From: Ulva prolifera
Lineage: Eukaryota > Chlorophyta > Ulvophyceae > Ulvales > Ulvaceae
Direction: 5' to 3'
NCBI GenBank assembly: GCA_023078555.1
Contig: CM041196.1
Coordinates: 12,542,985-12,606,984 of the forward strand
DNA: 64,000 bases
The position numbers were made by a program, and so were the translations under genes. This document shows, piece by piece, positions 21,134 to 31,300 of the stretch (position 1 is its first letter; the number at the start of each line of letters is the position of its first letter). The notes under the pieces were generated by a model, which was given only the letters and a program-made list of their open reading frames with translations, had not been told where the DNA came from and searched no databases.

Positions 21134-23410
21134 ATGGGCACCTGGAACACAGCCCGGTTACATCTGTCGTCGATGACGCATGGCGTGGACTGGCCATGGT
21201 CTGGATCCGTCAGAAAGATAATCTATGTGGACTTTTTCATATACCTTGTCCTGCTCGTCCTATTCTGCTGCATTACATTGCTGCCGACCGCAAATACGTC
21301 TTTCGATGCTTACAAGCTGGTCCAGTCGGTGCAGAGTACACTGTTGGAGGAGGTGTGCCTCTGCATCGCCCCGCCCCAGGCAAGCGCTAGATGTGTTGCA
21401 CGTGCCAGGGACAGAAATAGTCGTTTTCCTGTTCGTATCAGGCATGAACATGAAATTAGGTGGCTGTTACACGGTATGTTGGAAGGGCCTGATGACCTCA
21501 CTGAAGCCTCATGCTATATATGCTATAGCGTCTCTCAGCCTACGTGAGCCAATGCATGCCCTCAACCCTTGCAGTTCCGCCCCGAACCCGAGATCTCATT
21601 CAACAACATCAACGAGCTCGCTGGGCTGCAACGCTGGCTCGAAGGGCAGTTCATGGCGGTCTTCTTCGGCTACAACCCCAACACTCCCCCGGATGCTGAT
21701 GTGTGGACTGACATGAAGCCCTTGCCCACCTACATCCCAGGATTCTACCTCGCCTCTACCACTGTCCTCGGGCCGATTCGCCTGAGGCAGCTGCGGGTTG
21801 GGTCCGACAGCTGCACGGTATGCCCCTGTTCTCGCATGTCTCTCGAGCCCCTGAGCTCAAATGTGTGTCAGATCAAGCCACCAACACGGCTCCTTCCAAC
21901 GCAGCAACGATGAGCGTCAATGATCAGTAATCTGCGACCTCGATGCTGTGCAGGTTCGTGACCGCTGGCGGTCCGTGGTCAACACCTGCTTTGCGGGCTA
22001 CAGTGCTCCTCGTGCCAGGATAATGCCCGGGGACAGCTTCGAGCGGGCGTGGTATGCGTACCCCAACATCACTGCAGTCGAGCTCGCGATCAACACGACG
22101 CTCATCGAGGCTGACGAGATGCCTGCGAACGCGGAGCAGGTCAATGCCAGGAAGGTGACTCTGGATGGGTTCAAGTTCAACAGCAGCACCAGGGCGGGTA
22201 TCTACCGAGGCAGGCTATCCAACATCTACCAGTGCGAGCCTCCGCTGTCTCACACGGCATCATGCGGCATGCTTCATGCTTTGACAAGCCTCGCAAACCT
22301 CCGTCACAGAAATCCTCGCACAGCTGTGCTTTCGCCCTGTCCTGGGCAGAACCCGGCGCGATTGCACACCCCGCATATCTTCCACCTAGCCTGCTCATAT
22401 ACAAACCTCGCCAAAGCCTGCTTCCTACTCCCAGAAGCCATCCGATGCATCAATGCCGTACTGTCCCAGCAGTTGTACCAGATTTAGCGAGGCAGCGGCT
22501 TGTTTCTGAGTGTCTCAACAGGATATGTAAATACCTGACAGCCTCTACACCACTCGGCGTGTCTGTTTGTGGAACGACAAACACCGCCGTCACGCCACAT
22601 GCACCACCCTCCAGGAGGGCCCCTCCTCTCATCACAGCGGAGCCGCAGCTCTCTGCTGGAGGCACCTTGCAATGACGTGCCCGCCTCCCAACAGATCGTG
22701 GTGCAGTGAGGGCGGCCTCGAGGTGGACATCAAGTAGTACAGCGGGGCCGTTCACATGCATGCTATGACCTCGAGGGTGGCTACTGGGGTGTCCACCCCG
22801 GTCGGCCACTTTCCGCCCCCATCCGCCCCCAGTACATCATCTGTAGTACAGCGGGGCCGATGCTCCGTTTGAATGCATGGCCTCGATGCCAATCACACCA
22901 GCGCGCCAGCCTGCGTGCAGCATGACAAAACCCCGCTCTCATGGCGCACGCGGCCTGCCCCCCTCCCAGTGCATCCACGCACAGTACAGCCGCAGCAGCT
23001 CCCTCCACTAGTGGAGCTCACAACCGCGCCCGCCTGCCGTGCAGTGAGGGCGGCTTCGTGGTCGACATCAAGGAGTACAGCGAGGGGGAGGCCCGGCAGG
23101 TGCTGCGCTTCCTGCGCGCCACAAACTGGCTCGACGCGCAGACGCGCGCCCTCTTCCTCGAATTCTCCCTCTATCTCCCGCCCTCCAACATCCTCCTGTC
23201 GGCGCGGCTTGTCCTCGAGGTCCACGAGACGGGCACGATCTGGACGGACCTGTCGCTCGAGCCGATCGACCTCGGCATCTACCGCATGGGCAACCGCACC
23301 GACATGGGGCTGCTGATCGCGGGGCTCGTCCTCGCGCTTGCGGCGATGGTGTGGGACCTGCGCAGCACGTGGCGCATGCGGCGGTACCACTCGCGGCAGA
23401 CCGGCTCGGT

Positions 23411-23444
<34 letters not shown>

Positions 23445-26400
23445 AGCTCCCTGCGCCTGCACCTGTCTCCTGCCTTTGCCTGTTGGTGGCCCGCGTTGGT
23501 GGCCTGCCGTGTGGTGTCCCCCGTGCGCCTTGCGAGCTCAGTGGCCAGTCCGCCTCCGTGAGATCATAGCCATGCATGGATATGATCTCTGGCCGGCCCG
23601 CCTCTGTCGGGCGGTCCCTGCTGTCGAGGTGTGAGGGAAGAGGCCCAGTCGAGGAGGCGGCAGTGTCTGCACGCTGTGCTGCCGTGGCAGGGTGGACGGC
23701 GGTGCGGCCGTTGGTGCAGCCTCTGGTTCCACTCAGGTGGCCACATTTACCTCCTCATCACGGGCGCTCGAGCCTGCCATGCGCGTTTGTGGGATACACG
23801 TGAAAGCCGTGTATCCGTGCCTGGCACACCACGGCAGGTGTGACGCATCTCTGACTGGCACAGCTGTGATTGACCCTGTGCATTCTCTCGACGCACGTCC
23901 CTCCTGTATCCCACACCCCAAAGTCATGCCATGCGGGTTGCTATGAGGCTGGTCTTTGCAACACACGCATGGTGCCCATGCGTGCAGGCGTATGTGTGGG
24001 TGGTTGTCGGCGTGTTCCTGTACGCCGCGATCACGGCGGCGGCGGCCCTGCGGGTGTTCAACATGAAGCGCACGAGCGACCTCGACTTCCAGTTCGACGA
24101 GTACTTCCCGTCGCACCGCCTCGGGTACCTCGTCACGGTCGAGCGCGGCATCTGGGCGATGGCGTCCTTCATCATCTGGTTCCGCCTCCTCAAGTGCGCC
24201 CCCCACCTCGCTCTCTCCCCCTCTCTCTCACCCCTGCCTGCTTTGCTTGATTCTTTCAACTGCAAGCTTCTTTCAACTACACAACATTTTGTGGTTGCGT
24301 CTTCCGTGTCGCATCTTCCGACGGTCAGGGGAGTGTTGCTCTGAGGGTGAGTGCCGCTCAATGAGCGGTGCTTCACCGACAGAGTTGCATTAATACGCGT
24401 ATCTTTCGATTTCGGTACGTTTAATACGCGTATTTAATTCCAACGTACTTTATCAGCGTATAGTACGCGCGTACGTTTCGGACTTGCGCGTTTTGAGAGA
24501 GCTCAAGCCTTGAGCTCTGCACTGTGGTGCACCTCTAGCCACAAGGCCAAAGAAGGTTTTTAACATCCCTTGCATTGCGTGATGAACCTGAGTAACCTGA
24601 TAAACTAATTGACTGTGAGTATATTGTACTGTTCTCTGCAATAGTGTGCCTGAGCATAGATGACAGTGACCGTTGCACTACCAAGTCTGGCCATCACCGG
24701 CTTGGCGCCGGCCAAGCTTGAGGCGCCAAGCCAGTGATGTAGCCTATACAGCGTACTTTTCAACCCCCCAAGATTGGAGCCAACGTACCATACGCGTATT
24801 TTTGCTTAACGTACTTTATCACGAAACGTACTAATGCAACTCTGTTCACCGAGCTGTGCTACCTCGCCGCTTCAACAGGGCGCGGCATGCCCATCCGTCA
24901 CCGACCGGTGCTGTTCACCCTCGCCACGCATCTGGTGCCGCAAGCACACACATGCATGCACTCTCCCAACCCAGGAGCACCGTACACATCTCACTACACA
25001 TCTCAGTGATGAAACACAAACCACCACACAAGGTCACGACCTGGACCCAACTCCTGTGCAGGTTCACGTCGCAGCTGCCGGTGCTCGGCATCCTCGGGCG
25101 CACGATCGGCCGCGCGCTGCCGCAGGTCGCGGCCTTCTTCCTCATCTCCTGCGTCATCTTCCTCGCGTTTGCGCAGTGCTTCTTCATGGCGTACTACGCG
25201 ACCGTCCCCGGCTACCAGTCCTTCCAGGCCTCCCTCATGTCCGTGCTGCGCTTCACGGTCCTCGACTTTGACTACGACGCGCTGTCCGCGGTGCGCGCAT
25301 CCCCCCCACCGCCCTCCCCCCTCTGCAGCATGCTCACACATACCCGCATTCGATCTCAGGCGGATGGTCATGAGGGTGTGATCGAGGCTCCGGCGTGACC
25401 TCGCCCCTGTAGCCATGTGCTCGGGGCGAGGGCCCTTTGCTTATGTGAAGCCTTACTGTGGAGGTGGCATGCGAGAGGGTCAAACATGCTGCCGCATGCT
25501 CCTGTTTCCGGCCTCCGCTGACGGGTCCGGTTGACCACAGGATGCGCTCCAGCTCGCCGAGCGCCCTCACTCTGCTTGCGCACCACCTGCGCTCTGGCTC
25601 TCCTTCTGTTGCAGGCTCCCCGCCAAAACGGCCGTTGCGCCCCAAATTCGTGTACTGCGCCTCCCACCCCACTCACTCCCTCCATCCCCTGGTCGCCCCA
25701 TGCATGTGCCGTGGTGATGCAGCCACATGCGTGCCCGTCTGCAGGAGAACCGCATCCTGACGCCGTTCCTCTTCACGCTGCTGCTCCTCATCGTCTTCTT
25801 CATCTGGGTCAACGTCATGGTCGCCATCATCTCGGAGGTGTACCAGCAGGAGTGCGACAACGCGCTCAAGGTATCCTGGGACGAGGACTTCCCGAGCATG
25901 GCCCCGGGGGTGCCGCAGCCGCAGAACGACCTCGACGCGATGTGCATGCATTACCCCGTGCAGTCCCTCGAGAACGAGGGCCCGCCGAAGCCGGTGTCGC
26001 TCACGCCAGACAGGTGCGGAGTCGCATGCATGTTCACGTGCTTTGCATTTTCACCTGTAGCCTCCAGCGTCAGTGGGGTGGTCACCTCGTGGTGCTATGA
26101 GAGTGAGGTGCATCGGCACAAGCAGACCCATGCATCGCGTCGGCAGCGGCTACGTGGGCTGGCAGTTGATGGCGGTGATGCTGTTCGCAGGCGGTCCGCG
26201 CAGTGGACTTCCGGCTGCCCATCCACAAGCCCACACTGTTCTCTGTATGGTCTGAACGTACTGCGGCGTAGGCCGGCGGTTTGTGTAAGTGCTAGCGACT
26301 CGAGCATACATCCAACAGCGCAGGCCGCCATGCGTGAGCGCCATGCAGGTTCTTCCGGCTGCGGTGTGAGAAGCTCGAGCGCTTTGAGGACCTCGTGACG

Positions 26401-27621
26401 GTCGACATGCATGCGCACTTCACCGCGCTCGCCGAGGCGCAGCCCCTTCCCGGCTCAAAGGGCCCCCCCTCCGGACGCGGCGGCGCGGACCCAGCCAGCG
26501 GCGACGCGCGCACGTGGGAGGGCCACAACGGTGACCGGGTGTTCACGCCGGGGTGGCAGGCGATGGGGGAGACGGGGTCATTCATCGACGGCTCGTTTGA
26601 TGGCGGAATCGGGGAGGGGGGGTACAGCCAGGATATGCTGGCGCAGCACAGGGGGGTGTATGCGCGGCTGGGCACGTACTCGAGGCTCAAGGGCTCGCGC
26701 GCGGCACAGTGGATTCCGGGGGCCCGCGGCCTCGGCAGCGACGACGGCGATGTGCAGCCAGGCAAACGGCAGGCGCGGCCGATGGAGCTGCAGGTGCGCC
26801 CGAGCGCTTCCGTGGCCGTGGCTCAGGCGTGGGTGTCATGCACCTAGGCTGTGGTCCTGCGCCGCCTTCTGACACGAGCCCTTCGGCACGCGCTCACGCG
26901 CGGCCGGTACATGCCTGCGATGATGCATGGGTCATGCATAGGTTGTTTTCACGCACGCTGTGTGCTGGGGCTGTGCGCACGTCGGCACGGCGCCTGTGGT
27001 GCCCAGATGCGGATTGAGATGATGCGCCGGCTGCAAGGCAGCGAGCAGCCACCATGAAGGTGTACAATCCTCAAGGCATGCATCGTACGAGGTGTCCATG
27101 TGCAGGCGATTTACTTTGACCGATCGTACCACAACGAGACGACGGCGCGGCTGTGGTGGGATGATCACAAGGCCTTCTTTGACACCCGCGAGCAGCTCAT
27201 CCAGTACGTCCTCACGTCAGGCCGCAAGACGCTGCGGAACGTCGCGTCGCGGCTGCGCCGCTCACGTGCCTCCTCCGTCAGCAGCGCCGCGCCGCCGTCG
27301 GCGCCGCGGCCGCCGCGGCGGCAGCCGCGGTCGCCGTCGCCGGAGCAGTATGCGGCCACGGCCGCAGCCGCCGCGAACGCGCCGCCGGTGGAGCCGCCAG
27401 CTGGGTACCCATTTCCGCTGGATTTGCCGGAAGGGGAAAACGGTGGGCAGCTGGGGCATGCGTCGGAAGAAGTCCTGGCGGCGGCGCAAGCGTATGTTGC
27501 GCAGCAGATGGGTGGGGCCGAGGAGCAAGATATGCATGCGTATGCTCATGACAGGGATGCACAGGGCCCGGTGGCTGATTCAAGAGGGGTGTACACGCCG
27601 CCTTCGCAGCCGCTGGTGTAG
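21134..27621 (+). CDS. Polycystin-2 / TRPP-type cation channel
   Basis: A predicted six-helix, calcium-permeable channel of the PKD2 family; algal and animal members act in cilia. Exons: 21134-21352, 21575-21817, 21954-22231, 23045-23408, 23988-24193, 25062-25290, 25745-26013, 26349-26793, 27106-27621. Phases agree and give about 922 residues. Helix S1 (VDFFIYLVLLVLF) is followed by the large extracellular polycystin domain with the PKD hallmark LRQLRVGSDSC. Then come S2 (about 23310-23365), S3-S4, S5, a pore region ending VLDFDYDAL that resembles the family's GDFDY, and S6 (TPFLFTLLLLIVFF). The C-terminal half is Pro/Ala/Arg-rich cytoplasmic tail. The first codon is tentative because an upstream exon may exist. 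A short coding-looking segment near 26190-26245 could not be fitted in phase. One intron hosts a MITE and another a decayed exon copy. Confidence 0.85.
22701..22860 (+). pseudogene. Decayed duplicate of the start of a polycystin exon
   Basis: Positions 22701-22750 repeat 23039-23088 (the acceptor and first codons of the exon encoding SEGGFVVDIKEYSEG) with about 43 of 50 bases identical. The copy has a TAG where the exon has GAG. A second fragment of the same copy (GTAGTACAGCGGGGCCG) recurs at 22843-22859. Both lie inside the intron 22232-23044. Splicing to the copy would end translation within about a dozen codons. Confidence 0.8.
23412..23444 (+). repeat. Poly(C) tract, about 33 nt, directly after a splice donor
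   Basis: The intron begins GTA and then runs into about 33 consecutive C before AGCTCC. This is the longest homopolymer in the window, and the third plus-strand poly(C) tract in an intron. Confidence 0.9.
23560..23589. repeat. Near-perfect palindrome in polycystin intron
   Basis: Fifteen-nt arms centred on CATG carry one mismatched pair and contain ATGCAT. A separate 9-bp hairpin (GGATACACG, loop of 7) lies at 23792-23816 in the same intron. These are smaller relatives in form, not in sequence, of the twin palindromes. Confidence 0.8.
24380..24844. mobile_element. Non-autonomous hAT-like MITE, 465 bp
   Basis: Terminal inverted repeats start CAGAGTTGCATTA and match at 17 of 18 positions (CAGAGTTGCATTARTACG read inward from both ends). 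The element is flanked by an exact 8-bp direct repeat, TTCACCGA, at 24372-24379 and 24845-24852. An 8-bp target duplication with CAG-starting termini is the hallmark of the hAT superfamily. There is no transposase ORF. Internally there is an 18-nt stem with one mismatch (24692-24709 with 24722-24739) and several copies of TACGCGTAT and AACGTACTTTATCA near the ends. It sits in the intron 24194-25061 of the polycystin gene and is more AT-rich than the exons. Confidence 0.85.
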
Positions 27622-28311
27622 GCGCCCGCATGACCCAGCGCGTGGGCAATGTTGCTGTCCTTCTGTGGTGAGACGACCTGTACTATATATGTAGCAAGTA
27701 GGCAGCGCTGTGGTGTGCGACCGCACTTTGCAGATTCTTGGTCCAGGAAGCATACGAGACATAGATTTTATTGATTCCACATTTTCAAAGAATGATCTCC
27801 TGGTATTCACAAGTAGATTCAACATGTAGCTGAGGCAGCAGGTGCTCCTTTAAATTTTCAGAGTTGGGCACCAGGGACGCCAACCGCATGTGCAATACCA
27901 AATTCCCTTGCTTGTGAAGGGTCTGTTTGACCACATACCTGTGGTAGAGGTGGAGAAACACACAATCGCTTGAGCATCATCAGAGCATCCACCACAGGGC
28001 ATCATGTGGCACGAGATGACACAGGACAAACTTTATCACCACACCATCACATCGGCACTAGGTCACAACGTGTATCCACACCCTGGACTTGATAGAAATT
28101 GACTTGGGATTTTCAGGCATTGCTAATCATGATGAATTTACACAATGTTGGGCACACTTCCTGCGCTGCCCTCTGAAGACGCTGACATTCACTTTCAGAT
28201 GTCATGCCACAACAATTGGATTCATGGAAAAATCGTGTTGGACACCGCGACCGCTACGTCAAGCCCTGTGCAGAGCTAGCCGCTGCCGCGGCCCTCCAGT
28301 TCGAAGCACCT
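27622..28311. other. Convergent intergenic region (polycystin / PDS5)
   Basis: About 690 bp between the stop codons of two convergent genes. It is lower in GC, has no recognisable gene, and should contain both 3' UTRs. Confidence 0.7.
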
Positions 28312-31300
28312 TCAGCTCTTTCTTCGAACTTTTGACACAGCGGCACCTCCTCCCGGCAGGACAGGCCTGCGTTTTGCATTCCCGGGCGGATCTGGGGTGT
28401 CCTGTCCGTCAGGGATATTTTCTTGCCCAGGGGATATCGCGTCACTGTCTTCCCGTGACAGAGAGGCGCCCGCGCTGCCACGGCCGCCTTTGGATGGACA
28501 CCGGCGCGCCCTGGCAGCGCCCTGTAGTGCATCTGTGCCAGAGTCCACATGGCCGCCGCCCGGCGCGTTTTGGAGACACCCCTCCCCACCTGCTCTCCCC
28601 GCACCTCCCCCGGCAGAAGCGCCGCCCGATGCACCAGACAGGCCCCCAGAGCACTCTGACGGGCGACTCGGCTGCACCGGCGCATGGCGGCCTGCACCCC
28701 GTCCACCCTGTGCACATGGCGACGAGGCATCCGCCAGCGGCATGCCCGAAAAGGCCTCTGGGGAGAGACTCCGGACCTCCCCACGGCCACGGCCTGTCGC
28801 ACGCCTGCAGGGTCGCTTCCGCGCCGGGGACTCCGAGTCTGGCGGTGCGGCCATGCGTGTCGGCTGCAGTAGCGTCTGTTGCCCGGCACCCGCTGCTTCC
28901 ACAGGGGACGCCTTCACTGCCTGCCGCGGCCGCGTCGTGGACTTTGCGGCCGGCTTTGACGCAGGCGGCTGTTTGGAAGGCTTGTCCGTCGGGGAGGCCT
29001 TCTTCGTTGCCTTCTTCTTGGCAGCTCCCCTCCCTGCCTTCTTTGGAGCCGCGGCGGGGGCGGCTGGGTTGGCGTCGTCGTCGGTGGCGCTCTGCAGGAT
29101 CTTGAGAAAGTCCTTCGGCAGGGAATTGAAGGTGTACCACTTGGGGAGGTGCAGCTGGTGGCTGTCCTTGGGCTTCGCCTTGAACAGCCGCGTCTGGATC
29201 GGCATATCTGCACAGGTGCCAGATTGCCGGGTGGGTGTCAGGCATGATGCGCTCACAGGGCAGTGCAGCAGGAACTTTGAACACGGCCAGGCAACACTCT
29301 CTGCGCGTGCTCCGCTGAGTCCACAGTGACGATGAGTCAACGTTCCACATGCCACCTTTGCCCAAAGCTAACGTACCCCCAACCATTCACGTCTATAGCT
29401 ACCGCAGAAGGCCAGATCAGGACATCGCCGTACCATCGCACACACGTGCACGGTAAAGGGCACATGCGCGGTGACACAGTGACCACGTCGCACAGCATTG
29501 TCAGTGACTCGGCGGCAGCGACCCGTTCACGGTAGCGCCACGCGCAGCACGCCACACACAACCGCAGCGGTCCGGCAGCGCACTTTTCGGCGTCTGCAGC
29601 TTCGCGGCGGCGTCGACGGCCTCTGAGCCCGCCATGCCGCGTGCCGTGTGCAGCACAAGGTTAGCCACAAGCTTGGCCGCATCGGTGAAGCCGCCCTCGG
29701 CGTCATCCTCCGCGTCCTCGACGTAGCGTGCCGTGATGCGGGCGATCGTCTGCAGCAGGCACAGCGACTGCGGGCGGGAGGGCGCCGTGCGCAGCAGCGC
29801 GGCGACGTGGAACGCGACGATGCGTTCAAACTGCCGCAACCCACTTGTGTCCTGCAGCAGACACGCAGAAAACGTCGCCAGGGTGGCGGCGTTTAGGCTG
29901 TCCAGGGCCACAGAGGCGAATGGCGGTGATGCATGAAGTCTGGCGGAACATCACTCTCACACAGCGACGACGAGTGAGGCGGCTGAGGCGGAGGCCGCAA
30001 CCCTGGCCGCTATTGAGCAAGCGTACAGCAACCGGAGGGGGTTGCCGGCACAATCAAGATCGGTGCGGCGAAATATCGACTAGCCCCATGGCAGACGGCA
30101 CGCCCCTCACCTCGCCTGTGACAAACACAACATCTCCACCGTCACGTACGGCGGTGCCGCACATCTGTTGACACACATTCAGCCGCGGCACAGTTCGCCA
30201 AGTGGACTACACACACCTCGCCGTCCTCTCCCTCACTACCATCCACCGAGCCCTGCAGAAGCGCCGCGAGCGGGAAGTCCTCGTGGTGTGCGACCAGGTA
30301 GATCACGAAGAACACCGAGTACTCCGGGCGGTGCGCGAGTGGCCCCTGCTGCGGTGCGGCGGCGGCGGCGCGGCTCTCGCCCTCGGTGACGCCACCGGCG
30401 GCGACGACGTGGTCGGTCTCGGCGGCGCGCGCCTGCCACGCAGCGCACAGCGTGACGAGGGCGGAGAGCATCGCAGAGCGGTGCGCGGCCACGGGCTCGG
30501 TGGCCGCGAAGCAGAGGATGGACATGTACTTCGCGATGGTCGGGGCCCGGGGGTGCGCGCCGGGGTCGAGCGCCGCGACGGCCTTTGCGAGTTCAGAGCG
30601 CAGCTTCATGCCAAAGACGCGGCGCACCTGCACCGCGCAGCCGAGCGGGTCATGCATGCTGATGTGGGGCAGGGCTCACTCACATGCTGGTTGTAGATGA
30701 CATTCATGTGGTCGGATTGCGTGTCAACTGGGTGGTACACTTCCCTGCCAAGCATGCCAGCTCAGCCTGCCGGCAGCAACGATGCAGCACGAGCACAGAA
30801 CCGTATGTCGCGTGTGTCGACGCAGCAACCAGAAACATCAACATGTGACTGTGCACATGACTCCAAACTTTGAACCCACAGTCGTTCACACGACGGCCGA
30901 TGTTGTGGTCTGGATACAGCAAGGTGAGGGGCGGCGCACATCAGCAGAGCCGTCATGCATGACGAGCGCCAGCTCCACGTACGCGTACGGCGGCAGCAGC
31001 TGGTCTGCGCTGATGCCAACGAGAAGCAGGCACAGCGCCGCGGTGAGGCGCAGCAGCGCCGCGTCCTCGACTGTCACCGGGCCGTAGCGGTCATAGTTGG
31101 CGTCCGTGGCCAGCAGGGGCACCATGCGCTGCACGAGCTCCAGCACAGCCGCATGCATGAGCTGCCGGTCACCCGAGGAGGCACCGGCGGAGCCATGGAT
31201 GAGCGCTTTGGTGAGGGAGGCCATGAGCGAGCATGCATGCTGGATGCCTGGCGGGGCATCGAGCCATGCGCCGCCATCCAACTGCACACCACCCGACTGC

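Noticed and set aside
28089-29386. Long overlapping ORFs on both strands (28089-29105 plus, 28397-29329 plus, 28442-29386 minus)
   Set aside because: They are shadows of the GC-rich last exon of PDS5; only the frame ending at 28312 continues the conserved PDS5 C-terminus.
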